Origin: Geosmithia putterillii
Lineage: Eukaryota > Ascomycota > Sordariomycetes > Hypocreales > Bionectriaceae
NCBI GenBank assembly: GCA_900188575.1
Contig: FYEU01000299.1
Coordinates: 682,469-746,468, forward strand
Length of the DNA stretch: 64,000 nucleotides
Direction: 5' to 3'
The notes under the pieces are model-generated. The model was not told the origin of the DNA. It did not search any database and saw nothing but the letters and a program-made list of their open reading frames with translations. The translations under genes were made by a program, and so were the position numbers. Shown piece after piece: positions 52,313 through 63,243 of this stretch. Within the stretch, counting starts at the first letter, position 1. Each line of letters opens with the position of its first letter.

Positions 52313-55300
52313 TGTAGCGAGTTATAGGAGTGAAGATGGAAGATATGTGTGGGTATGAAAGAGAGGAAGATATCTGATGAAAAGACTGGACCTGCTTGAA
52401 GAGGCTTGAAGGCGATGGTTGGTCTGGCTGTTGAGGCTGGGATGCTGAGGGAAGTTTCATCGACAAGAGGGCCGAGCATCATGTCCTTCTTATACTATTC
52501 CGGAAGACCATGGTGAACATCCCCTCCCTCTCCGACTTTTATCAGGATTCACACCCTTGACAGCCCTCATCTGCTGTTTCTGTTGCTCTCATGTTTCCAG
52601 TCGTGCAAGGTCGAGCCCGTAAGCGCGAGGCGTCCTCTGTACACCTCTAGCAAGGGATCCTGGTAGCCACGCCGCCTCTCCGGGTGCCGAGGAGAAGCAA
52701 ACAAGCATATGCCAAGCCTGCAGGAGGAATAAGCCATCGGTTTCGAGAGCCGGTGATTAGAAGAAGGGGGGCGGCCGGCTGAGCTGGGTGGTTGCCTTGC
52801 CTGTCGTGTAATGGAGTGCTGAGTCGACAGCCTCAACGTTTAAAATCTCGAAAAGGAACAAGGTCTACCGTGCTTACAGGATGACCTTATGCAACCCATG
52901 TGGGCTCTGCATCTTGTCAGCAAGCAAGCAGGCAAGCAGGCAAGCCAATTTCAACGTCGCCCCTAAGCGCCAGGATCCTGGATGGACCCGCGGTCACAGA
53001 GCTGTCCTGTGCGTTGACGTATTGCCAAGTACGGAACTCCTTTCGAGCCTTCGGGTGAAGCTAAAGTGCGGTGCGCTCGGAGACTACGGAGTACGGAGTA
53101 CTCGTAATATTCCTTCCTCTGGCAGAGGCCCCCTTTGAAATTGACCTCGTTCCGGTATGAGTAGGTGCTTGTCGATCATGAAACAGCCATCATTTTATGC
53201 CCCCAGCACTGAGGCGTTGCCACTTACATGAGGTAGGTACTTGGACCTGCAAAGTACATTAGTATGTATACATCTCTCTGCCAAAAACGAGTTCGGGCAC
53301 CTCCTATTAGAATAAGCTCGAGGTAGAATCTCAAAGACGAGAGCTGCATCAAAATGTTCAGGTGAGCCTCATGGAACTGCCGTAGCCGATACCGACGATT
53401 CCGAAGCCGCAAAGGGATTCCGGGCGTCAAGGCGGTACGTCATAGAAGTGCACTTTGAGGGCTGACCGCGGCTCTGGAGGATCCAGACTTACATGAAAGT
53501 CCCTCTTCGCGGGCCCCGTTTGGGCCCCCAAGGAGGCATCCTATTGTTACTCGTACTCCGCACATGGGAGGGGATTCGTCAGTGGCAGTGGAAGGATTCT
53601 AGTACTGTAGGGATTCAGGGCCAGAGAGGCATTAGAAAGCAAGAAAAAGCCAGCCAAGCCAGACAGACAACCAGGCTATTCAGGCGACCCGCAAGCCGAA
53701 GGAATACTCGCGTCGCAGATCAAAGCCCCCCGTTCCTCGTGGCGTTTCTGCAGAATCGTTAGTGATTATGGCTTGGTGGGCAGACAAGCTTCCGCCCTCT
53801 ATCCGAGTTTAGCTCTGCAGATCCTCCCCAGTCTCGTGGTGTTCCTGAGAAGAGCACTAGAGATGGTTGGCACTTGGCAGTAGATCTCTTTCCTTAACAG
53901 AAGCCATTACTATTGTAATTTGTGGTCATGGTAATATTACTCTACGGTGGTGATTTAGTACCATGTCATGTACTGGTTGACAGACAGCCCACACATGGCT
54001 TTAAGTAGGGGCTCATTGGAAGTACCTTGATGGTAATATGGCATGGCCTTGCAACTTGATCCGAAATGGATAGGGCTGACGCCGTTAGGCTCTTTAAGGT
54101 TCCCCGCTGATTCATATCGCTCTTCGTAACTTGATTTTAACACTCTGCAATAATACGAGTACGCCTTGTCTCTGCACCCTGGGGAATGTTACAAGTTACA
54201 ATTCACAGGTAACCAGGAAAGCTGGTCAAGCTTAAAACAGACTTGGCCCACGTCACCACGTTTCCCTGCCTCAGTTCCAACCATGTCAGCCCAGATGAAG
54301 CGGGATGTGCGGTTAACTCCGGTTTGTGGGGCGCAGTATTCTGAAGGATGACTGCTTTGCTCCATACTCGTACATGTATGGATCTGAAAGAGAATAAGGC
54401 ATCCTTGAGTTGTTGCAAAGCTGCCAAGCAGTTGGGGGTTATCGCGTACTCGGATGAGACGAGAGCCAAATATGCTTAATGAGTATTACATTGGTGTTCT
54501 CTATTGCATGTACGAGTAAACAAGATCTCACCAGGGAATGACTTTCAATACTCTCCAAGTATGCCGTATTAATACGGGGTATTTCTCAACAAACGCGAGA
54601 TTAGGCTCTGAGCCGTAAGCCAAGGTGGGGACACGATCACTGGTACCAGTACGAGCAGCATGGAGCACGGATATAGGGGTATTACTCCGTAAGTACGCTG
54701 TATGAAGATGCCCTCACTTACGGAGTATTGTTCCCCAGCTTTGTCCGGCACTCACTGGCACTCACTGGCACTCACTGCGGCTCGTCTTACTCAGGAACCG
54801 AAGCAGGGCAGGGGATGCTGCCAGGGGTCTGCATACAAGTACATCAAGTACATGTACGGTGTGCGTGCGTGCGTGGCCGTGCCGCATGGACGCGCCGATG
54901 ATCAGACCTTGAATTCGCAGGTGAGGGAAACAAGAAATGGGATAGCTTACCAGCCAAGAGCCCACGAGCTTTCGGCCAACAGGCTTCCGGCCAACGAGCT
55001 TCCCGTGCCCTTGATTCAACATTGTGATACATGTACATTGTAACTTGTTCAACGAAAGGCGCAGTGGAATTGGAGAACGGATATCATAAACTTGAGACGT
55101 TGAGAAGCTTGCTTCTTCTAAAAACAAAGCTTAAGCTTACGTGGGTCCTATTATTACCTGCTCGTTACTCGATCCAATTGTGTCGTCGATGTCTTGAAAC
55201 ATTCAAGGGGAGGAGGAATGGTCAGGCTGTATGCATGAAGCCGCTGGTGAGGCCCAACGTGCAGATGCCTTGAAGATGCAGCGGAATTAAGATGTTACTC

Positions 55301-55452
55301 CGTAGACAAAAAGAGAGTTTGTACGTCTCCTGTAACGAATTTCAGTAAGGGATATTCACATTTGATCAAAAGAGACTGACGGTCGGTCTACTTGCATGTA
55401 CGGAGTAACTCTCTAGAGATGGAGAGTGCAAAAAAGCAAAAAAAGAAATACT
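52313..55452. other. Gene-poor region, no protein gene seen
   Basis: 3.1 kb without a supported protein gene. It contains GCAAGCAGGCAAGC units at 52920-52950, TACGGAGTACGGAGTACTCGTA at about 53084-53105, TTACTCCGTAA near 54684, CTTACGGAGTA near 54716, and a CTCACTGGCA tandem at 54751-54777. TACATGTAC units occur near 54368 and 54848. There are no transposase or reverse-transcriptase frames. Short frames have no domain. Confidence 0.55.
54751..54777. repeat. CTCACTGGCA tandem repeat
   Basis: Two exact 10-bp copies (CTCACTGGCA) plus a truncated third (CTCACTG). A related CTCACTGGC unit is duplicated near 2212-2236. Confidence 0.8.
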
Positions 55453-55534
55453 TGCGTAATCTGGGAATCGAACCCAGGGCTCCCCGACGCTGCTCGGATG
55501 GCAACGGAGAATTTTACCACTAAACCAATTACGC
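55453..55534 (-). tRNA. tRNA-Gly (GCC) with an 11-nt intron
   Basis: Read on the minus strand, GCGTAAT (55534-55528) pairs with ATTACGC (55460-55454), followed by discriminator A (55453). The D-arm is TGGTTTAGTGGTAAAA. The anticodon stem CTCCG/CGGGG encloses TTGCCA. An 11-nt insertion after A37 is the canonical tRNA intron position, and removing it leaves a 71-nt tRNA. The T-arm is CTGGG-TTCGATT-CCCAG. Confidence 0.93.
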
Positions 55535-56420
55535 TTGTATGAAAGTCTGTGGCGTTTTTCCACCTCATGTGCTTTGACCATTGACGTCAACGGCGCTCAA
55601 CGGTCTACCCTGTCAACCTGTGTCAACGGCTTCGAGTGGCGTTAACGGTCAGCCTTCATCGCTCCATCACACCCGTACAGTCAAGTAATATGTACTAAGC
55701 TCAGTGAAAAGATGGCTTGCCGAGTTGAGAAGCTGCACGCGTGCACATGTCCAGACATACATGTAAGTAGGGCTAGTAGTATAGTATGGAGGCCTGTCGC
55801 GGATCTACCTCCGCATTCACGATCGAGACATCCCATCTTCATCCTTCTCATCCGTGATAAGCTTACACACAGTCTTATATACGGGGAAGGAGGATTTTTT
55901 AGACTTCACCACGCTGACCGGCGATCCGATGCGCCCTCCCCCTGGAGCCCTGGAGATGTCCGCTGACGCCAAGCAAGTCGCAGCACTTCAATAGCAGCAC
56001 CAGGCGATGACGTCGGTGCCTGCGACTACCCGGTGTCAACTGACAATTGACTGACGCCCGAGGAGGGCTACACAGATGGGTCAGAGGGTGTCTTCTCTGT
56101 GAATTGAATGCTTGTGGAACGTGGAATCAATGAATTCTCCTCTCACGAAGACATACTCCTTTCTGGTTGATGAGCAGGATATGGTTGTCATCAAGGTTCA
56201 ATTGGTGGTTTCCGTACCTACGGCAGACATACGAGTGGTCTGACAGGAGGCCCCGCCCCCCGCATTTGGCGTTGGTATCATGAGCGCCCGTCTAAGCGAT
56301 AGCCGACGAGACTTCGGCTTCATCTCGCATATGTTGCCTTCCTACATGCCACAACCCGTACAACTTGGGGCTACACATTGGTGCTACGAGTAACGTCCTG
56401 CCCATTGCTTCTGCTGCACC
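55535..56420. other. Intergenic region, no gene seen
   Basis: It contains several TCAACGG units (about 55587-55650) and the promoter of the methyltransferase gene. No coding frame is supported. Confidence 0.5.
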
Positions 56421-57631
56421 ATGGCTGCCCGTCCGAAATTCGTTCACTGTGTGGGCAATCCCTCCTTCAACCCTGAGGAGCTCCTCGGGAACGCGGAGCG
56501 GCAGAAGCAGGTCGTCGACCTACTCTCGAGCAAAGACGACCTCTACGGCGCAAGTAGGGTGCTCCTGGGCCTCCCCAACCCAGACACATACACATACCAT
56601 GCCATCTCGAGCGTCAAGCTGGCCCAGGTACAACACGTCGTTAGCCTCGGAGGCGCTAACGGTCTTCACGCGTGGTACCGCAATGAGGACCGGTCACCGG
56701 TACGTTGACACTCGACTGCATCGCAGAGTACACCTACAGAGATGCTGGGAGTAGTACTAATATGGTGCAGATGGAACCTCCGCCGCGGGCCGATGTAGAC
56801 GCATACGTATCCGTCTTCGCTCCCCACACGCTGACGAGCTCGGCGCTCAAGAACTTCGGTACCAACGCCAAGAAGGGCTCGATCCGCGCCTCGGCCGCCG
56901 CCCACCTCGACTCGAGGCGGTTCCTGCACCCGGAGCGTGCGGCACAACTGAGCGTCCCCAAGGCCAAGAAGCCGCCGAGCACGAACCCATACCTCGACTT
57001 CTGGGCATGGTCGTGCCGCGCGCTCGAGTGGTGCGGGCCGTGCGAAGCGTCGACCCGTGCGCCCATGAGCCACCACGTGCTGCCCATCCTGATGCACCAC
57101 TTCGGGTGCGCTACGCCGTCGCACGAGGCGCTCGAGGTGCTGCGCATCCTGGCCGACGGGCGCGCCGTCGCCGACGTCGGCTCGGGAAACGGCTACTGGG
57201 CCTGCATGCTGCGTCGCTACGGCCTGCGCGTGCACCCCGTCGACAGCATGCAGAGCGAGTGGCGGGTCAACTGGGTGGCCGACACGGTCGTGTCCGACGG
57301 AGTGCGGTGGTTGCGCCGGAACGCTGACGGGAAGGACCTGGTCCTGCTGCTCGTGTACCCCGTCGTTGGGGGCGGGGCTGCCGGCGGCAAGGAGGGCGAC
57401 TTCACGCGCAACCTCGTCGACGCCTACGGGGGCGACACGCTCGCCGTGGTGGGCACGCAGAACCGCAACGGATACACGGGCTTTAGGGATGTCACCATGG
57501 ATGAGTTCATGGCGCGCGAGCACCCGGACTGGACGAAAGTGGTGCAGATCCCCCTGCCGAGCTTTGCCGGCAAGGACGAAGCCCTCTATGTCTTTCAGAG
57601 GGGCGACCGGGCGCCAAAGCAGGAAGGCTGA
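56421..57631 (+). CDS. Class I SAM-dependent methyltransferase-like protein
   Basis: Exons 56421-56627 and 56771-57631 give 1068 nt and 355 aa; the 143-bp intron joins KLAQ-MEPPPRADVDAYVS in frame. The AdoMet-binding motif I is VADVGSGNGYWACMLRRYG at about residues 190-208, with the acidic end of strand 2 in VHPVDSMQ. A probable motif IV is DLVLLLVYPVVGG. The last strands hold LYVFQRGDR. The N-terminal half (about 1-150) is not a standard methyltransferase core and is probably substrate-specific. The methyl acceptor is unknown; fungal homologues are annotated only as hypothetical or methyltransferase-domain proteins. It is convergent with the hydrolase at 57739-58903, 107 bp apart. Confidence 0.83.
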
Positions 57632-57738
57632 GGACCTTGACGGGGAACGCAAAAAGCAGGCCCCAAGGTGAAATGATACTAGACGGCATAATGAATCTGG
57701 AGAGAACGTGCTCACGCAAATCATACACACACGCAAGT

Positions 57739-58903
57739 CTATCCATGTGCAGACGGCAGCCTCTCAATCCAACCATGCACCACCCCTTGAATCTGGCTGC
57801 TGTTCTTCTCGAGAAAGAACATGTGCCCGTTCCCATGTATGCCGACATCGGCGAGGTTGAGATGCTCCGTCCTGTGGCAACCGGCCTGGCGGAGGAATTC
57901 GACAGTGCAGTAGTCGTACGGCGCGTGGTATGAGGCCTCGGCCGTGACGAGCAGGACAGGCAGGGGCGCGAGGTTGACTAGCTGCCGCGGCGAAGGGTCC
58001 TCGGCCTGAAGGAGACGCTCGCAGAGGCCCTCCTCGCGCGGAGGCAGCGTCTGAAGAACGAAATCCCTGGCCGGGTCCTCGACGGGCGGCGAGAAGGTGA
58101 GCGGTATGTCCGTCAGCCCCCACGGACGCGCACGGCCAGAGTACACGACTGCCTGCTGAAATGGCGGGCCCCGCGGCTCGAGCAGAACGAGGGCCCGCGT
58201 TAGGTCGGGACGGACGTCGGCCATGAGGAGCACCATGGCGCTTCCCTGGCTGTGGGCGACGAGGACGGTCGGCTTGCCTATACGGTCGAGCAGGGCGGCG
58301 CCGGCCCGCTGCATCGTCGTTTGCTCGTGCACGTTGTCGCCGTCAAACGGGACGAGGGTGCTGTAAAAGGCGTCGAAGACGGCGTCGCCCGCCTGCCCCG
58401 ACCCGGGCCACTGTGTGTGCTTGGCCGCCTGGGGCCACATCTTATACTTGCTCGTCGCGGTGAAGCGCTGCTCGATGAAGTCGACTGTCATGGCCGACTT
58501 GCTTGCCGATGACGAAGAGGTGCCTGACCGGCCCCGCAACGTCTGGTCGACCAGGTACACCTCGTAGCCCTGGTTGATGAAGTCGGAGGCCCATCCGCGA
58601 CCGCCGTCGGGCTTGTTGAGAAAGTTCTTTTTTTTTCTTTTGCTCGTATTCATTCGCACTCCACGACGACAAATTCGCAGACAGGGGAAGAAGCAGGAAT
58701 CAACGCACAGTGCCGGTCTGACCCTGCCCATGGATCAGGACAACGGGTGCCTCCTGCGTGGGGCCGCCTACTGGGACCAGTCTCTCGACGTACATTTGCT
58801 CTCGGAGTACGCGGGCCCCTCTGCCGTTGTCGACGTAGCGTCCACCGACGTAGAAGATGGATCGGATGCAGGGCACTTCATTACCGTCTGTCGTTGTTGC
58901 CAT
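57739..58903 (-). CDS. Alpha/beta hydrolase (fungal esterase-like)
   Basis: Exons on the minus strand are 58903-58709 and 58626-57739: 1083 nt, 360 aa. I start at the ATG at 58903 (MATTTDGNEVPCIRSIFYVG), which matches the family start; the frame is open further upstream. Splicing restores VLIHGQGQTGT-NFLNKPDGGRGWASD. The oxyanion region is HGQGQTG, the nucleophile elbow VAHSQGSAM (Ser in A-H-S-Q-G), and the catalytic His in GIHGNGHMFFLEKN. There is no signal peptide at the chosen start. The acceptor lies in an A-rich stretch (aaaag), so that junction is less certain by a codon or two. The substrate is unknown. Confidence 0.87.
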
Positions 58904-59800
58904 GGTGGCCAAGGCCCTATCGGTATGCCCGTTATTGGTTGTGCCGTTATCGGTTGTGGTGATGGCGATGATGGTGTTGAGGTCCAGAATTGCTGGGGCT
59001 TGGCAGGTGCCAGGTGGGGAGAGGCTGAGGCTGGGAAGGAGCCCCCGAGGATTACCTGCATGCATGCACCTGCCGTGCGGTGCGGATATGCATTCACTCA
59101 ACAGCCTAAACTCGTATCGTAAGCGTAACCATAAGTGACAGTAACAGTCTGCCTTGCATTTCTCCCCTTCCCCTTCTCCTTCTCCTCCTCGATCGAGACT
59201 TTGTTTTCTCCTCGCGGGACCACGGGCCTTCTTGTACTTGGGACTTGAGACCTAGAAGATGCTCTCCAATGCCAATGGTAGGGCTGATGACGGCATGCCT
59301 CGTATTCGCCAGCATGCGCACTCGTACCAATCACGCCTCTTTGCCTCTGCCTCCTCGCAGTCTGTGGTCTGGTCTGTCTCATGGGCGGACCCGTGACGTG
59401 GCAGGGATCATGCTGACGAGCGTCGAGCCCAGAGCGGGCAGCGGGTCTCAACCAGGGTCTGTCTGAGGGCTGTCGACCTATGGATTCGAGTTGCCGCGCG
59501 CTTGCAATGCACCACTTGGCAACTTGATCGAGGGCCGTTGCCTCTTTTTCTGTTTCTGTTTTTCCCCTTGCCCCCCTTGGTGAGACTTGTCTCTTGCTTT
59601 CATCTTGTCCCCCTTTACTCCTGTTCTTCGTCTGCTGCCTCAATCGCCTCTCTCCAAGGCTGATTGACCCAGTGACGCCATCGCGGGGAAAGCTCCAAGA
59701 CAGCACGCAAAAGCCCCACCTCAATCTTACGACGAGGTCTTACGACGAGGCAATCGCCAGCTTACCGGACTATCCACTACCACCAGAAGAGCTCTAGAGA
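58904..59800. other. Divergent promoter region, no gene seen
   Basis: It separates the hydrolase from the annexin gene. It has long pyrimidine-rich tracts near 59150-59215 and 59540-59650. No coding frame is convincing. Confidence 0.5.
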
Positions 59801-62800
59801 ATGTCGCTCTACGTTGATGACGGGGGCTCTGGCCGACGCGCCCGGTCCAGCTCCCGCGACCGTCGCTCTCGTGACGACACCAAGCCGTCCTACATTGACT
59901 CCAGGGAGTCGAGCTACGTTTACCCCGACGCCGACGCCGACCCCAGGTATAGGCCCCGCCGCGACGAGCAGCAGCCCGCCGCCTCGTCCAGCAGACCCTC
60001 GGCCTCCTCCTCCGCCCTGCCCTACCCTGCCGAGGGAGGCATCGACCAGATGCTCCCGGGCAGCCAGTCCCTCTACAGCTACGACTCCCAGCGGCCCATA
60101 TACCGCACTGCCTCTCCCGGCGCCGACGCTCCGCATCGCAGTTCGCGTGACAAGGTGGTCGCCGACGAGTCGTACCGCAGCTCGCGCGACAAGCTGGCGG
60201 ATGCGTCGTATCGCAGTTCACGCGAAAAAGTGGTTGACACGTCGCACCGCAGTTCGCGCGACAAGTTGACCGATGCACCACCAGGTGCATTCCCGGGAGA
60301 CGACGACGACGATGACTCTGGCTCCGACTCCAAGGACTCCAAGGACAAGGAGAAGGAAAAGCGCCGCGAGGCCAGGAGGGAGCGCAAGGAGAAAAAGTCG
60401 AAGCGCTCCAGCCGGCACGCGGACGACGACGACCGCGACCGCGGCATAGACGCCGGCAAGCTCGACTCCCTCCCCTCCAAGTACAGTCGCTCCAGCACCA
60501 AGGACACCCGATCCCACAAGCCTAGTCCCTCGGCGGGGGCATCCGACGACGAGCGTCTCAAGTACATTCCCTCCAAGTACAAGAGGCACGACGAACCAGA
60601 CGATGACGAGAGGCTCAAGTACGTTCCTTCCAAGTACAATAAGAAACGCGACGAGTCAGAAGACGATGAGCGTCCACCCCTGCCCGACAGGCGTAGTGTG
60701 AGGCCCGAGAGGGCCCCCGAGAGGGGCGAGCGCATTAGCAGCAGTAATCTCGACTATCTGCCGCAAAAGTATAGCAGCTCAGGTGCTGCTGCCGCCGGTG
60801 CTGCTGCCGCTGCCACCGCCGCCACCGCCGGCAAGTACGGCACAAGCCCAGGCCCAGGCGCAGACGCTGAGAACGGCCACGGTAGGGTCGAGAAGCTCAT
60901 CAACCTGCCGCAAAAGTACCTTGGGCGGTACCACGACCGACACGACTCGTCATCCTCGGACCACAGCAGGCACTCGGACAGGGAGGAGCGCCACCGCAGG
61001 AAGAAGGAACGTGACGAGGAGGACCTCGCATACGGCAAGCCTGCGGGCCCACCCCGCGAGTCTATACACGCCGGTCACCAGGAGACGTACGGGAGCTATC
61101 TGTCTGGCTCCAAGTGGGAAGATAAGCACCAGCAGCAGCAACAGCCGTCTCGGCCCTCATACCCGGAGGGCCGGGACGAGTACTCCCGTCGTGACGACTC
61201 CCGCCGCGAAGACTCTCGCCGAGACGAGTACGGCCCCCGTAGGGACGACACTGGGCGCCCTAGTAGCCCGTCTGGCCGAGACCCTCGACGCCGCTACGGC
61301 GACTTGTACCCGGACGACCCGCGCGGATCGCGGCCCGAGGTGCGAACAGTAGAGCCCCGCGACGAGCCTCCTGAGAAGCCGCCGCGCCCATCGGATACGC
61401 TGCAGGTGGCGGGAGGCTCGAGCGGCCGCGACAGGTCTCGGTCGAGGGACGGACGCGGTCACCGGCGAGAGAAGTCGTCGGACCTTTTGACGGTCGGGGC
61501 GTCCAGCAGCGGGCGCGACCGTTCGCGATCGAAGTCGCGCGACGGACGACGCGACAAGTCGCCCCAGCCGCCAACAAAGGGCATGTCAAGCCTGGCTGTG
61601 CACACTGGCCTTCCAGTCGCGGCATCGCTGGCAGCGGCGCCCGGGTCGCCGATGCTGGAGTCGTACCGCGGCACATATCAGAACATGTCGCCCATGCCGT
61701 CGCCCCTGCTCCTCGCTTCTGGCGGACCGGGCGGCAGCGGCGGCAGGGGAGGAGGCGACGACGACGTGCGCGTGCTGGAGGCGCTCTCGCCCATGTCGTC
61801 CGAGCTGGACGGGGACGGCAAGAAGCGTGCGCGCCGCGCACGCTTCCACGACGGCCAGGACATTGCGACGCGCATCGCGATGGCCCTGCGCGGCGACGGT
61901 CCCCCCGACCGGGAGCCCCTGCTGGACATACTGCCGAGCCTGACGCACGAGCAGGTCATGGAGCTGCGAACCGACTACAAGGCCATCGTCAAGACGGGCT
62001 CGCAGCGCAAGGGCGTCAACGTGGCCAAGCACATCCGCGCGCGCCTCAAAGACGAGAACCCCAACCTGATGAAGGCGTGCTACGCCGTCGCCCTGGGCCG
62101 GTGGGAGTCGGAGGCCTACTGGGCCAACTACTGGTACCAGGGCGACAAGACGCGCCGCGAGCTGCTCATCGAGTCGCTCATGGGCCGCACCAACGCCGAG
62201 ATCCGCCGCATCAAGGACGCCTTCACCGACAAGAAGTACGACAACAGCCTGACCAAGTGCATGAAGACGGAGCTCAAGGAGGACAAGTTCAAGAAGGCCG
62301 TCCTGCTCGTCCTCGACGAGCGCCGCATGGACGACGAGGCCGTCGACGACCACGGCCGTCGCCACCGCCTGCCCCTCGACTACGACCTCGTCGACAAGGA
62401 CGTCGACGATCTCTGGAAGGCCGTCCGCTCCGAGAAGGGCGGCGAGTCCCTCATGATCTCCATTGTTGTCCAGCGCAGCGACGCCCACCTCCGAGAGGTC
62501 CTCAAGGAGTATGAGCGCTCCTTCCACTCCAACTTTGCCCGCGACTCTCTCAAGAAGAGCGGTAACCTCGTTGTAAGTCTTAGCACTTCCCTTTGGGTGA
62601 TTTGCCTCCGGCGGCCCTGTCAGGGGCTGTCCTCGCTTCGCTCGCTCGTGGGGCTTTGTTTGTTTGTTCATGTGCTGACCTGTTTAGGGCGAACTCCTCG
62701 CCCACATCCTCAACGGCGTGATTAACCGCCCCGTCCGCGACGCCCTCCTCCTGCACCACGCCCTCACGACCTCCCGCAAGGACGAGCTCCGCCACGAGCT

Positions 62801-63002
62801 CCTCACCTCGCGCCTCGTCCGCGTCCACTGGGATCCTCTGCACATGCAGGACGTTCGCCGCGCGTACCTCGAGCACTACGGCGTGGAGCTGCAGCATGCC
62901 GTCCGCGACGCCACAAGCGGTCACTGGGGACTGTTCTGCGAGGAGCTGTGTATTGCCCGTGTGCCATCTGATGTGCGGACTCTGAGGGCCCCGCACGACT
63001 AA
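59801..63002 (+). CDS. Annexin-like protein with long disordered N-terminus (fungal ANXC4 type)
   Basis: Exons 59801-62572 and 62688-63002: 3087 nt, 1028 aa. Residues 1 to about 690 are charged and disordered. They include four RSSR[D/E]K repeats (about 60136-60267) and five L/I/V-P-[S/Q]-K-Y repeats (about 60460-60920), then R/D/S-rich sequence. The C-terminal annexin core starts near DIATRIAMALRGDG and LLDILPSLTHEQVMELRTDY. It continues with KHIRARLKDENPNLMKACY, RELLIESLMGRTNAEIRRI and the spliced GELLAHILNGVINRPVRDA. The typical calcium loop G-x-G-T is degenerate, as in fungal ANXC4 proteins, so calcium-dependent membrane binding is doubtful. Likely cytoplasmic, perhaps at membranes or septa (inference). 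Confidence 0.9.
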
Positions 63003-63243
63003 ACACATTCGCACACTATAGTACGATATTGGGTGCATCTTAGTATAAGCACAAGCATAAGCACCAGACCAGCAAGACATTGAAGCGTATTAGCTAGAGA
63101 TTGGACACGATTAAATGACATGTATTTCTGCTCGAGAGTGTTTCTGTATCCTAAATGCTGTTGGTGCTGTAATGTACTACATGTACTGCCTTGTTCGTGT
63201 TCAAGTTCAAAGTGTACATTTGACGTATGGATATGCAGTGCGC

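Noticed and set aside
52313..56420. Possible transposon graveyard
   Set aside because: Gene-poor with small repeats, but I saw no transposase or reverse-transcriptase frames, terminal inverted repeats or long duplications.
56666..57736. 356-codon minus-strand frame over the methyltransferase
   Set aside because: Shadow of a GC-rich exon; the plus strand has the AdoMet motif.
61586..62671. 361-codon minus-strand frame over the annexin core
   Set aside because: Shadow; the plus strand encodes the annexin repeats and has a proper intron.
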